64,000 bases of DNA from FEN-1279 sp964501535 (GCA_964501535.1 CAZCSV010000005.1:161665-225664); one strand, 5' to 3'; numbered from the stretch's first letter, positions 7,726 through 16,971 are shown. The notes: a model not told the origin generated them from the letters alone. Numbers and translations: made by a program.

Positions 7726-8757
7726 ATGAAAATCGGAGTATTAACGAGCGGAGGTGATTGTCCCGGTTTAAACGCAGTAATCCGAGCGGTAGCGAGGAAA
7801 GCAGACCAATTCGGATACGAGACGATAGGGATTATGAACGGGTGGAAGGGGATATTCGACGAGAGTTACACAACGTTGAATTTAAAGAATGTAGCCGGGA
7901 TTATAAATCGCGGGGGGACAATACTCGGCACGTCGAGGTTTTCACCGTTCGAACAGAAAGGCGGTAAAGACATTTTACTTCACAAGATTTCAAGGCAGGG
8001 ATTCGATGCAATAATATCGATTGGCGGGGAAGGCTCGATGCACATTGCACAGCTTGCACACGAAGCGGGAATAAACGTTATAGGTGTACCGAAGACAATA
8101 GATAACGATATAAGCGGAACAGATTACACTTTCGGATTTGACACTGCGGTGGGAATAGCAACCGAAGCAATAGACAGACTTCACACTACCGCCGAATCTC
8201 ATCACAGGATTATGGTTCTGGAGGTAATGGGCAGGCATGCGGGCTGGATTGCGCTTTATTCAGGGATTGCGGGAGGTGCGGATGTGGTTGTCATTCCGGA
8301 AAAGAGGACTAAAATTTCGGAGATTGTAGATGTATTAAAGAGCCGTTACAAGAGGGGAAAGCTTTTTTCGATTGTAGTTGTAGCGGAAGGAGCGCAGTTT
8401 CTCGAGAAAGAATTAAAGCAGAAAAAGGGCAAGAAGAAGCTCGACGATTTCGGAAGAGAGAGGCTCGGGGGAATAAGTTATTATTTGGCAGAGGAAATCG
8501 AAAAGAGGACAGGATTTGAGACTCGGGCAACGATACTCGGTTACATACAGAGAGGCGGGATGCCCTCGGCATTCGACAGGATGCTCGGGACGAGATTCGG
8601 GGTATATGCCGTAGAAATGATTAAAGACGGGAAGTTTGGCCGGATGGCTGCGATAAAATCAAACGTAATTATAGACATACCGATAAAGGAGGCGATTGGC
8701 AAGTTAAAGACAGTTGACACCGAATTATACAAAGTCGCACAGGTATTTTTCAAGTAA
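7726..8757 (+). CDS. pfkA: 6-phosphofructokinase, ATP type (group III)
   Basis: 343 residues. LTSGGDCPGLNAVIRAV at the N-terminus, SIGGEGSMHIA, GVPKTIDNDISGTDYTFGFD, MGRHAGWIAL and GYIQRGGMPSAFDR are classic PfkA motifs. Gly in GGEG is the ATP-type residue, while the Lys in PKTIDND and the Glu in place of Asp in GGDG resemble the 340-residue actinobacterial-type (group III) enzymes, some of which use ATP. It phosphorylates fructose 6-phosphate in glycolysis. It follows a PPi-type paralog, so the cell can run this step with either donor. Confidence 0.9.
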   Translation: MKIGVLTSGGDCPGLNAVIRAVARKADQFGYETIGIMNGWKGIFDESYTTLNLKNVAGIINRGGTILGTSRFSPFEQKGGKDILLHKISRQGFDAIISIGGEGSMHIAQLAHEAGINVIGVPKTIDNDISGTDYTFGFDTAVGIATEAIDRLHTTAESHHRIMVLEVMGRHAGWIALYSGIAGGADVVVIPEKRTKISEIVDVLKSRYKRGKLFSIVVVAEGAQFLEKELKQKKGKKKLDDFGRERLGGISYYLAEEIEKRTGFETRATILGYIQRGGMPSAFDRMLGTRFGVYAVEMIKDGKFGRMAAIKSNVIIDIPIKEAIGKLKTVDTELYKVAQVFFK

Positions 8758-8809
8758 TTTTACTTTTGATATTTTAGACACAGAGATAAATTCTAAATCG
8801 ATAAATATA

Positions 8810-10246
8810 TTGGATAAAAAAAATCCTCATTCAATACATTCCAGCGGACTACTCACCAGGTTAGGTATGTTTACGGCATTAATGATAGTAATAAGTTCCA
8901 TGATAGGTTCGGGTGTTTTTAAGAAAATCGCACCGATGTCGGCGGAGCTTGGTTCTCCCGGATTAATATTACTGTGCTGGTTGATACCGGGAATAATAAC
9001 ATTATTCGGTGCCGCGACAAATGCGGAAATTGCGGGATTAATAGCGGAGCCGGGCGGGCAGTACGTATATTTCAAGAAAATGTACGGAAAAGCTTTTGCA
9101 TTTCTTTACGGGTGGTCATGTTTTTCGGTAATACAGTCTGCGTCTATTGCTTCAATCGGTTATGTATTTGCGGAATCTGTAAACGCTGTGATTCCTCTTC
9201 CTCATTTACCCGAGCATATTGAAAAGATATCCATTTTCGGTATATTTTTTCCTTTCGAAGGTTCCGGGGTAAAAGTTTTAACGATTTTCACGATGATTTT
9301 TCTTACGACGGCAAATTATTTCGGAGTGGTTTTCGGTGGAACGATTACGAATATTTTTACGATATTAAAGGTATTAGGGATTTTTGCCATAATCATTTTA
9401 GGTCTCTCCATAAGCGGAGGAAGTTTATCGAATGTAACACCAATACTTGAAAGAAGCGGTTACAATTATGATACTTCACTTGGGCTTTTCGGTGCAATGT
9501 TTGCCGCAATGCTGGGAGCATTCTGGGCATACGACGGATGGAACAATATCGGTTATCTTGGGGGCGAGGTAAAGAATCCGAAAAAAAATATTCCTGTATC
9601 ACTTTACGGAGGTGTCTTAATTGTTATAATAGTTTATCTTGCGGTGAATTTTACATATCATTTCGTAATGCCGGTCGATGAAATCATATCGATTTCAAAT
9701 ACACAGCACAGTATAATAGCGGTCGAAGTGATGCGGAAATTTCTCGGGACATTCGGGGCATTTTTCATATCGGTTTTAATAATGGTTTCGACTTTCGGGA
9801 CGACAAACGGAACGATACTTGCGTCTTCGAGGATATATTTCGCCATGGCAAAGGACAAGTTATTTTTTCTTAATGCCGGCAAGCATCACTCAAAATACAG
9901 AACGCCGCACGTGGCGCTTTTAATCCAGTGCGTATGGGCTTCGATGCTTGTGCTTTCGGGTTCATTCGACCAGTTGACGGATATGTTGCTTTTTGCGGCA
10001 TTCATATTCTACGGGATGGGAGCGTTTGGTGTATTCGTATTGAGAAGGAAGATGAAAGACGAGCCAAGACCATATAAAGTATTCTGGTACCCGATTGTAC
10101 CTGCAATTTTCGTATTGTTCAGCTTTACGCTCGTAGTTGTTACCATAATACAGAATCCGCGCGATGCCGGAATAGGTCTGGTATTGGTTTTAATAGGAAT
10201 TCCTTTTTATTTATTCTGGAACAGGAAAGTGAAGAAAGAAGGATAA
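8810..10246 (+). CDS. APC-superfamily amino-acid permease
   Basis: About 478 residues with ~12 membrane helices. The first helix contains MIVISSMIGSGVFKK, the glycine-rich GSGVF motif of APC (TC 2.A.3) transporters, and WAYDGWNNIGYLGGE is the conserved TM6-7 loop. It resembles the LAT-like/YkbA group that exchanges or imports neutral amino acids, but the substrate is not determinable. Start is uncertain: TTG at 8810 gives a normal ~20-residue lead before helix 1; a TTG at 8714 would overlap pfkA by 44 bases and an ATG at 8867 would start inside the first helix region. Confidence 0.82.
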   Translation: MDKKNPHSIHSSGLLTRLGMFTALMIVISSMIGSGVFKKIAPMSAELGSPGLILLCWLIPGIITLFGAATNAEIAGLIAEPGGQYVYFKKMYGKAFAFLYGWSCFSVIQSASIASIGYVFAESVNAVIPLPHLPEHIEKISIFGIFFPFEGSGVKVLTIFTMIFLTTANYFGVVFGGTITNIFTILKVLGIFAIIILGLSISGGSLSNVTPILERSGYNYDTSLGLFGAMFAAMLGAFWAYDGWNNIGYLGGEVKNPKKNIPVSLYGGVLIVIIVYLAVNFTYHFVMPVDEIISISNTQHSIIAVEVMRKFLGTFGAFFISVLIMVSTFGTTNGTILASSRIYFAMAKDKLFFLNAGKHHSKYRTPHVALLIQCVWASMLVLSGSFDQLTDMLLFAAFIFYGMGAFGVFVLRRKMKDEPRPYKVFWYPIVPAIFVLFSFTLVVVTIIQNPRDAGIGLVLVLIGIPFYLFWNRKVKKEG

Positions 10247-10249
10247 TTT

Positions 10250-11203
10250 TTATTTAAATGTTTTAATACCCTCTTTATAATTTTTATAAGTGAGTTTGGG
10301 TAATAATTCTTTTCTCATTCTTGTTGTATCTCCGTAATAAGATGTCATTCCGATTCTTATGAAATCTCTTGTCAGCGGGCTTCGTGTCCCGAAGAGCATA
10401 GAAAAAAATTCGAATATCCTTGCCGCCAGCATTATCAGCCATACGGGCATTCTCCACGGTTTCTTGTATCCGCAGTATGAAGTAATATCATCGAAAAATT
10501 CCTGCAGAGTTTGTTTTCCTTCATCACCAATGTTATAAATTCCGTTTATCCCTTTTTTTATAAACGCGTTTTTAGTTGATTCAAGAAAGTCGATAATAGA
10601 AATAAGATGTATGTGAGTAGGTTTTTTCCAGATACCGAGAAGGTAATGCTTTGCAAACCACATCGCGGCATCTATCATCAGGATACCTTTTCCATAGACC
10701 ATCCCGACTCTGAGAGATACAGCTTCGAATCCGTATTTTTGACTTTCCGCAAACAGTAATTTCTCTTCTTCGAGTCGAGTCTGAGCGTGAACGGAATTTG
10801 GCTTTCCGTCCAACCTGTCTGTAGCAGGATTTTCGGGGGTGGTTTTTCCTTCTACGTGAGGAAAACTAACAAGGATAATTCTTTTAATGTTATGCTCGAT
10901 TGCTTTTTCGACAAGGTTTTTAAAGTATTGAGTATTAGTAACAGGCAAAAACTTTTCGGGGTTATGTTTAAATAATATTCCTGCAAAGTGGACTATTACG
11001 TCAGTATTTTTTAATGATTCATCGAGAGTATCTTTTTTTGCAAGGTCAATTCTAAAGATTTTAATATTATTTCGGCTTTTTAATTTTTCGTTTACATCTT
11101 TATTATGAATTAATAAATTCAGATTTATTTTTTCTGTCATTAAATATTCCGCAAGTAATCCACCGAGATTACCTGCCGCTCCTGTGATTAATACTGTTAA
11201 CAT
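10250..11203 (-). CDS. NAD(P)-dependent epimerase/dehydratase (extended or atypical SDR)
   Basis: 317 residues. The N-terminal VLITGAAGNLGGLLAEYL is the TGxxGxxG dinucleotide-binding motif, followed by DVIVHFAGI (the VxHxAG motif). The place where extended SDRs have YxxxK reads SVHAQTRLEEEK, with no Tyr, so classical catalysis is questionable and this may be an atypical SDR that binds NADP for another role. It is convergent with the permease gene (3 bases between stops) and divergent from the AEC transporter. Confidence 0.78.
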   Translation of the reverse strand: MLTVLITGAAGNLGGLLAEYLMTEKINLNLLIHNKDVNEKLKSRNNIKIFRIDLAKKDTLDESLKNTDVIVHFAGILFKHNPEKFLPVTNTQYFKNLVEKAIEHNIKRIILVSFPHVEGKTTPENPATDRLDGKPNSVHAQTRLEEEKLLFAESQKYGFEAVSLRVGMVYGKGILMIDAAMWFAKHYLLGIWKKPTHIHLISIIDFLESTKNAFIKKGINGIYNIGDEGKQTLQEFFDDITSYCGYKKPWRMPVWLIMLAARIFEFFSMLFGTRSPLTRDFIRIGMTSYYGDTTRMRKELLPKLTYKNYKEGIKTFK

Positions 11204-11349
11204 TTCTTCGATTGAGTTTTGTTATTTTAACAATTTTTTATTAAATAAAATTTGCAATTATTTTTGCCTATTTTCCAGAACTTCCATAAAATATATCACT
11301 TTATACTAAAAAAGAATTTCATTATTTTTTTATAAATAATCCTATACGT

Positions 11350-12297
11350 ATGAACGCAAAGATTTTGATCTTCGAGAACGTTCTTGCCTTTGCAGTTTTA
11401 GTTGCGATAATTTATTACCTGAAATTGAAAAATGTTTTTTCCGAGAGTGACGGAGGTGTTTTTTCGAAACTGCTAATCGATGTAGCTTTGCCCGGTGTAA
11501 TTTTTTATCAGCTTGCTTCGAATAAAATCAATTCGGAGCAATTGAAATTAATTGTAATAATATTCTTTACAGGGGTACTGATTATATTTCTTGCTTTTTT
11601 TATTTGTAAGTTAATGAAATGGGACAGACAGACGACCGGAGCTTTTATTATCACTTCGAGCTTTGGTTCTTCTGCGTTAATTGGCTACCCGCTTGTTCAG
11701 ATGACCTTTCCGAACAATCCCGAAGCAATGACAGATGCAATTTTAGTCAGTGAGCTTGGTGTTGGACTTCCGATATTTATACTTGCACCATTTATTTCAA
11801 TCTGGTACGGGCACAGGGATAAATACGAAATGCATTTTATGAAACTTGTATTAAAGTATCTAAAGTCTCCGGTTTTCATAATGCTTGTTGCGGGGGTTAT
11901 CCTTTCAAAATTTAATCTTGATTTTGACGGTTACTATTTAACACCCATCAAATCTATAATGATGGTTTTAAATAACGGACTTGGAATCTTATCCTGTGTT
12001 GTGCTTGGGATTTATTTGAAACCGAAATCGCTGAAGGGATTATATCTGCTTATAATAATTTCGGCAGTATTGCAAATGGGTATCCAGCCGTTTTTTACAT
12101 CGATTCAAGCGGATATTTTCGATGTAACCGATATACAGAAAAGTATACTGGTATTTATAAGTTCAATGCCCGCGGCAATACTGGGTCCGGTTTTTGCAGC
12201 AAGGTATGACTGCGCTCCCGATGTTGCGTCGTCGCTTGCATATACGCATATAATAATTGCGATGGTTTCGATACCGCTTGTGAATTTTATATTATAG
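11350..12297 (+). CDS. AEC-family transporter (auxin efflux carrier-like permease)
   Basis: 315 residues with ~10 hydrophobic helices, the usual length of bacterial AEC (TC 2.A.69) permeases. Two halves with similar layout are visible, including SSFGSSALIGYPLVQ in the first half and SSMPAAILGPVFAARY in the second, the crossed-helix regions of this fold. Bacterial members move dicarboxylates such as malate or malonate; the substrate here is unknown. A histidine kinase gene starts 20 bases downstream and may share its transcript. Confidence 0.82.
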   Translation: MNAKILIFENVLAFAVLVAIIYYLKLKNVFSESDGGVFSKLLIDVALPGVIFYQLASNKINSEQLKLIVIIFFTGVLIIFLAFFICKLMKWDRQTTGAFIITSSFGSSALIGYPLVQMTFPNNPEAMTDAILVSELGVGLPIFILAPFISIWYGHRDKYEMHFMKLVLKYLKSPVFIMLVAGVILSKFNLDFDGYYLTPIKSIMMVLNNGLGILSCVVLGIYLKPKSLKGLYLLIIISAVLQMGIQPFFTSIQADIFDVTDIQKSILVFISSMPAAILGPVFAARYDCAPDVASSLAYTHIIIAMVSIPLVNFIL

Positions 12298-12317
12298 CGA
12301 AATTTAATTTATTAAAA

Positions 12318-13157
12318 ATGAGAAAATCATCTTTCCGCTGGATATTTATTCTGATAATGCTTTTCATAACTCTGGATTTTTATTTTCAGTTAAAATTATC
12401 CTCAGTTCCGTTCTGGGAATCGAAATGGTTTTTATGGAGGGTACTTGTTTTACTTGTAATTTTATTTGTTGTTTTACTTTACTATACTTTCAGGTATTTC
12501 AAGAACATCGAAATCGAAAGACAGAACCTCGTAAATAAATTTATTCAGCAGCAAGATGAAAACTACAGGAGAGTTGCAACGGAGCTTCACGACAGTCTTG
12601 GTCAGAATCTGATAGTTCTGAACAATGACGTGATAAAAATAATAAATAAATATCCCGCAGAATCGAAGGAATATCAAGAGCTGAATAATATTAATATTCT
12701 TTTAACGGAAGCGATTGATGAACTAAGGTACATATCATCGGGTTTATATCCGAACAAAATCGAAAAACTGGGTTTAAAGAGGGCAATTGAATCGATAGCT
12801 GAGAAAGCTTTTGAATCTGCGGGAATCAAGCTTAGTTTATCGGTAGGGGAGGTAGATAAAATTTTCGATTACAGAATTGAACTGAATATATTCAGGATAG
12901 TGCAGGAATGCATTAACAATATTTTAAAGCATTCCAAAGCAACCGAAGCGGCTTTAAGCATTCATTTTACTTCCGGGAATCTCATATTAGAGATTTCCGA
13001 TAACGGGATAGGATTCGATACGAAAAGGTTAAAAGAAAAAGGTCTCGGGTTAGACAATATAAATTACAGAACAATTTACTGCGGAGGGAGTATAAAAATC
13101 AGTTCAAAGCACAATAACGGAACGAGAATAAAGATAATAATACCATTGAAAGCATGA
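12318..13157 (+). CDS. Sensor histidine kinase (NarX/DesK type)
   Basis: 279 residues: two membrane helices (~residues 7-24 and 35-55) with a very short periplasmic link, then a HisKA_3 dimerisation domain with ATELHDSLGQNLI (phospho-accepting His in ELHDSLGQ, ~residue 93) and an HATPase domain with ECINNILKHS, DNGIGFD and GLGLDNI. It should sense something in or at the membrane and phosphorylate the response regulator that follows; their genes overlap by 4 bases (ATGA), so they are translationally coupled. Confidence 0.9.
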   Translation: MRKSSFRWIFILIMLFITLDFYFQLKLSSVPFWESKWFLWRVLVLLVILFVVLLYYTFRYFKNIEIERQNLVNKFIQQQDENYRRVATELHDSLGQNLIVLNNDVIKIINKYPAESKEYQELNNINILLTEAIDELRYISSGLYPNKIEKLGLKRAIESIAEKAFESAGIKLSLSVGEVDKIFDYRIELNIFRIVQECINNILKHSKATEAALSIHFTSGNLILEISDNGIGFDTKRLKEKGLGLDNINYRTIYCGGSIKISSKHNNGTRIKIIIPLKA

Positions 13158-13813
13158 TTGTAAAAAAGCCGGTAAATATTATTCTTGCAGACGACCATCC
13201 GATTTTCAGAAACGGATTGAGCAATGCGATAAAAGAAGATACGGGTTACAATATTATCGGAGAATCTGCGAACGGGGCGGAGGCACTCAAGCAAATAAGA
13301 GAGCTTAAACCGGACATAGCGGTGCTGGATATAAATATGCCGGAGATGAACGGTCTTGAAGTAACAAGAGCGGTTAACAAGGAAAAGCTTCAGACTAAAA
13401 TAATAATATTAACGATGTATAAAGATGAAGATTATTTCAACGAGGCGATTAATCTGAATGTTTCGGCATATATATTAAAGGATTGTGCATCGAATGAGAT
13501 TATAAAATGTTTAGAAGAAGTGATTAGCGGAGAATATTATTTCAGCCCGGGAGTTTTGAATTATCTTGTCAGGCGGAAGAGCAGACAGAGGACTCTTGAA
13601 GTAAAAAACCCCGGGCTGAAAGACCTGACAGTAGCGGAAAAGCAGGTGCTGGATAAAGTTGCCGAAAATAAAACCAGCAGGGAAATTGCAAAAGAACTTT
13701 TTATAAGCATACGCACTGTCCAAAATCATAGGAATAATATCTGCACAAAACTAAATCTAAAAGGATATAATAAACTTCTGCAGTTTGCGATTTATAATCG
13801 TCATATTATATAA
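13154..13813 (+). CDS. NarL/LuxR-family response regulator
   Basis: 219 residues. Receiver domain with IILADDHPIFRNGL and phospho-acceptor Asp in IAVLDINMPEMNG (~residue 57), then a LuxR-type helix-turn-helix, LTVAEKQVLDKVAENKTS...IAKELFISIRTVQNHR, at residues ~155-205. It is a DNA-binding transcription regulator partnered with the kinase whose gene it overlaps by 4 bases. The regulated genes are not evident; the AEC transporter upstream is a possible target. Confidence 0.92.
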   Translation: MIVKKPVNIILADDHPIFRNGLSNAIKEDTGYNIIGESANGAEALKQIRELKPDIAVLDINMPEMNGLEVTRAVNKEKLQTKIIILTMYKDEDYFNEAINLNVSAYILKDCASNEIIKCLEEVISGEYYFSPGVLNYLVRRKSRQRTLEVKNPGLKDLTVAEKQVLDKVAENKTSREIAKELFISIRTVQNHRNNICTKLNLKGYNKLLQFAIYNRHII

Positions 13814-13826
13814 GTATAAATCTTTT

Positions 13827-13916
13827 TTAACGCAAAGGTATTCGCAAAGGACACAAAGGATAGCTTGTTATTCCTTTGCGTTTTTCTTTGCGACCTCTGC
13901 GGTTAAGGCATTTTCA
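13827..13916. repeat. CGCAAAG-type palindromic intergenic element
   Basis: The element begins ttaacgcaaagg and ends with an inverted counterpart ctttgcg...gcggttaa; within it are repeated cgcaaagg/cctttgcg words. It can fold into a long imperfect hairpin right after the response-regulator stop and might act as its terminator. Similar cgcaaaga-type debris is found between genes in many environmental bacterial genomes. Confidence 0.55.
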
Positions 13917-13967
13917 TTTATAATTCTGAATTCTAAATTCTGAATTATTTTTAACACTTTACATAAT

Positions 13968-14010
13968 AATTGCACTTTTTTTCGTTTTAATGTGAAAAAA
14001 TAGTGCAATT
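13968..14010. repeat. Near-perfect inverted repeat
   Basis: aattgcacttttttt pairs with aaaaaatagtgcaatt (one inserted base) around a 12-base loop. It could be a bidirectional terminator or a protein-binding palindrome; no gene starts near it. Confidence 0.5.
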
Positions 14011-14074
14011 TCTTTTATTAAATTGTTGATTAATTGTATTTTATTTTTTCGAGTATACGAAACCGAAAAATAAA

Positions 14075-14150
14075 TGTAGTACTTTTCCGCCACGGAGGAC
14101 TTAAAAAACAAGTGTAGTACTTTTCCGCCACGGAGGACTTAAAAAACAAG
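14075..14150. repeat. Two exact 38-base tandem direct repeats plus a partial third
   Basis: The 38-base unit beginning tgtagtacttttccgccac and ending ttaaaaaacaag occurs twice head to tail with no difference, and a third copy begins (tgtgttactttt) before degrading. The core tccgccacggagga is itself nearly palindromic. Absence of spacers argues against a CRISPR array. Confidence 0.8.
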
Positions 14151-14384
14151 TGTGTTACTTTTTTCTTTAATTATTTATTTACAATAATTTAAAATTCAGA
14201 TTAAGATGATAGAAATTCACTTTTAGCTCCTTTGGTGAAGAAATTTGCATAAAAGACTTCATCAAAACTGTACTTTTATGGTACTTTTATATTTTGCATC
14301 CCATTTTATGTCAAAGAACATATACCATAATAATATATGGTATTTGAAATTAAAAAGCAAGGGGGAAATATGCGAACAAATTAT

Positions 14385-14636
14385 TTATTTCCACTGATCC
14401 TTTAATTGACCTATTATATTTATTTTACTTGTTAATATTTTAGAATCTATTTCATGTATTTCAAAAGTACCGAGCGGATACTCCCAAATATTTATTTCTA
14501 CAGGATTACTATTTTCATCGTATGCTTCGCCGGTCCATCTCTGTTCTGGTCCCATTTCTCTTTCGTTTTTTTCTACAACATCTAATTCAATTTCTTGTTT
14601 ACCTTCAATGTTTTTGATTTCTACTTTAATGATCAT
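14385..14636 (-). CDS. Hypothetical protein, 83 residues
   Basis: Small acidic protein beginning MIIKVEIKN; the frame extends 25 codons further upstream, but that extension overlaps the preceding gene's stop and looks like non-coding A/T-rich sequence. It is predicted to be mostly beta, with no signal peptide or membrane helix. I do not recognise the family. It follows the WG-repeat gene on the same strand and may be co-expressed with it. Confidence 0.5.
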   Translation of the reverse strand: MIIKVEIKNIEGKQEIELDVVEKNEREMGPEQRWTGEAYDENSNPVEINIWEYPLGTFEIHEIDSKILTSKINIIGQLKDQWK

Positions 14637-14707
14637 AATTTGTAAATTAAGTAAAAAAAACTGATTAATTTTTTTATTATTTATTAAATAAATTTTTGAA
14701 TTTATAT

Positions 14708-16000
14708 TCAATTCTCCCAGTATTCATTTCCGTTTTTATCTATGTACCCTCTTTTATTGTTTGAATAAACATATTGAAGTCCTTTATTGAAATTTTTTAA
14801 TGGTGATAAATGACCATTCCAATCATATTTAATAGAAATAATTTCTTTTCCTTCTTTATCAATGAATCCACACTTGTTATTCAGCACAACCTCAGCAATT
14901 CCATTTGTAAATATTCGGGCTTCATCATATATAAATGGAATAACTTCTTTACCTTTTTTGTTTATAAAACCAAACTTATTTTTAAAACTAACACTTGCAA
15001 TACCTTCATTAAAAAAATATTCTAAAAATGAGTCACCCTCGTCATCATAAATAAAAGGAATAACTTCATTACCTTCTTTATCAATAAAACCCCACTTATT
15101 ATTTAATTTAACACTTGCATATCCTTCAGAAAAACTATTTCCACAATCATATTTAAATGGAATGATTACTTTACCTTCTTTATTAATAAATCCCCATTTA
15201 TCGTTTAGTTGAACTAAAACAAATTCTTCACTGAAATTAATTGTGCAATCATATTTAATTGGAATAATTTCTTTTCCGTTTTTATTTATAATACCCCACT
15301 TTTCATTTAATTTAACGTTTGCTAATCCTTCATGAAAATTTTCTACGTCGTCATATTTAATAGGAATTTTTTCAATTCCTTTCTTATTAATAAATCCATA
15401 TTTTAAATTATTATATGAACCTAATCCTACCTTTGCAAATCCTTCATGAAAATCATCTGCATAATCAAATTTTAATTGAATAATGGTTTTACCTTTTTTA
15501 TCAATGAAAAAAAGTTTTTTGTTTAACAAAACTAATGAAAGCTCTTCACTAAAATCACTTACATTATCATAAATCAAAGGAATTACTACATTTCCTTCTT
15601 TATCTATAAATCCAAATTTGCCTCCTGGAACTCCTGTCAATTGCTTATTATCATTATCATAATCATATCCTATATTTACAATAGCGAGTCCATTACAGAA
15701 ATCATCTGCTAAATCATATTTCAAACTAATTACTTCTTTTCCCGTTTTATCAATAAATCCCCACTTGCCATTTAATTTGACACTTGCCAATCCTTCACTA
15801 AAAAGATTTACATCATCATAACGTATAGGTATAATTATTTTTTTATCTTTATCACAAAATCCCCATTTGTCCCCTTTTCTATATGGAATTAAATCCGGAA
15901 GTTGAGAAGTAGTATCGTTTTGAGCAAAAAGATAACTTCCGTCAGAAATGAAAAATGATAAGATGAATAGAAAAAACTAAAATAAATTTTTTGTTTTCAA
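14708..16000 (-). pseudogene. WG-repeat (KWG) protein interrupted by an in-frame amber in the signal peptide
   Basis: About eleven ~35-residue WG repeats (WGFIDKEG...I.YD....F.EGLA.V) fill the protein; the longest uninterrupted frame starts at a TTG at 15790. The same frame continues upstream through another WG repeat (KWGFCDKDK) to a hydrophobic export signal (LFILSFFISDGSYLFAQ), but a TAG at 15977-15979 interrupts it after MKTKNLF, starting at a TTG at 15998-16000. The layout therefore looks like a secreted WG-repeat protein with one nonsense change, or a sequence error, in its signal peptide. WG repeats form beta-propeller-like or solenoid binding surfaces; no enzymatic function is implied. 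Confidence 0.7.
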
Positions 16001-16030
16001 TATAATTTACTTTATAAATTTATTTATTAT

Positions 16031-16303
16031 TTAATCAATCGTAGAATTTCTTTTATCCAAATATTCCTCAAGTGTAGATTTTCCAGATTTTAATACAGTT
16101 CCATATTTTTCTATAAATATTTCACATTCTTCTAAAGTATTTGCAACAAAAACTAAAGATCATTTTTCATTCCCTTCTTTATTATTTCTATTCAATTGAA
16201 TTGTTTTCCAATTATCATTTATTATTGTATATAATGAATCTATATCAAATCCATTAATTTTAGGATTAAATCTTACGCAATAAATTTGTTTTTCGTTAAT
16301 CAA
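16031..16303 (-). pseudogene. Hypothetical ~90-residue gene with in-frame TGA
   Basis: A frame running from a TTG at 16301-16303 to a TAA at 16031 encodes INEKQIYCVRFNPKING... and ends ...LEEYLDKRNSTID, good protein-like sequence on both sides of a single TGA at 16160-16162 (context NEK-stop-SLVFVANTLEEC). A TGG codon there would restore 90 residues. Family not recognised. It lies between the TPR and WG-repeat genes on the same strand. Either a recent nonsense mutation or an assembly error near the scaffold gap. Confidence 0.5.
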
Positions 16304-16313
16304 AATAAGTAAA

Positions 16314-16961
16314 TTAATTTAAATTAAATAAAGTTTTTATATTTTTGATTTTTTTTAATACTTTGCTATGAAAGTCCTCTCCCTTACTCCTTTCTTCGCG
16401 TAATTCATAACCATAGTAAGACCACATTCGATCAGCAACATAATTTGATTTGAAGCCGTAATCACCAATTTCCTCTCCATATTTAATATATGAATTAATC
16501 CAACTTAATATTGTTTTCTTAAAATCTAATAAATTTTTGTCTTTATTTTTTACATCATAAGAATATGTATTTAGTTCGGATCTTAATGACATTAATCTTG
16601 TTAGATAGGTGTTCTTTGTATAATCAAATGTACTTTTTTGATTCATTAGTTGATATTCATCTTGAATTTCATCAGATATTCTAATTAAAAATTTTGCATA
16701 AGATTGGTTTGCTTCTTCATCTTTCTTTTCATTCAAATATTCCTCAATTTTAGGTTGTTTTTTTAGGATATCCGAATAATATTCGTCAGTTTTGTTTACC
16801 TGACTGAAAAAGTCATTTGCAGATTTGTAATTACCCAAATTAAATTCTTGCAATCCATTAATATAAGCCAGTTTACTTAGAGCATTAATATAATTATTAT
16901 CGGTTGTTTTAACTTTCTTAAATTCGTTCAGAGCAAAATCATATTCTTTCGTATTAATATG
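16314..16961 (-). CDS. TPR-like protein, C-terminal fragment (left of the assembly gap)
   Basis: This is the 3' part of the gene whose 5' part is at 16972-17586; the 10-N gap breaks the frame. It contains two helical repeats of TPR type (NTKEYDFALNEFKKV..., FNLGNYKSANDFFSQV) and then ~140 residues of helical sequence rich in Lys, Asp and Asn without recognisable domain. Role unknown; TPRs usually bind peptides or other proteins. Confidence 0.65.
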   Translation of the reverse strand, partial: HINTKEYDFALNEFKKVKTTDNNYINALSKLAYINGLQEFNLGNYKSANDFFSQVNKTDEYYSDILKKQPKIEEYLNEKKDEEANQSYAKFLIRISDEIQDEYQLMNQKSTFDYTKNTYLTRLMSLRSELNTYSYDVKNKDKNLLDFKKTILSWINSYIKYGEEIGDYGFKSNYVADRMWSYYGYELREERSKGEDFHSKVLKKIKNIKTLFNLN

Positions 16962-16971
16962 NNNNNNNNNN
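16962..16971. other. Assembly gap (10 Ns)
   Basis: Ten undetermined bases inside a TPR-encoding region. The coding frames on the two sides do not match across exactly ten bases, so the true gap length is not ten modulo three or sequence is missing. Confidence 0.99.

Larger units (their letters stand above)
13814..14384. other. Gene-free region rich in repeats
   Basis: No credible coding frame on either strand. It holds a palindrome-like dispersed element (13827-13916), an inverted repeat (13968-14010) and two exact 38-base tandem copies (14075-14150), all listed separately. The rest is A/T-rich sequence with a small ataccat/atggtat inverted repeat near 14330. Confidence 0.7.

Noticed and set aside
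14075..14150. CRISPR array
   Set aside because: Only two directly abutting 38-base copies, no spacers and no cas genes.
15977..16162. Recoded stop codons (alternative genetic code)
   Set aside because: TGA and TAG end many clear genes in the window (e.g. ftsK-region, pfkA and kinase genes), so the in-frame stops are local defects.
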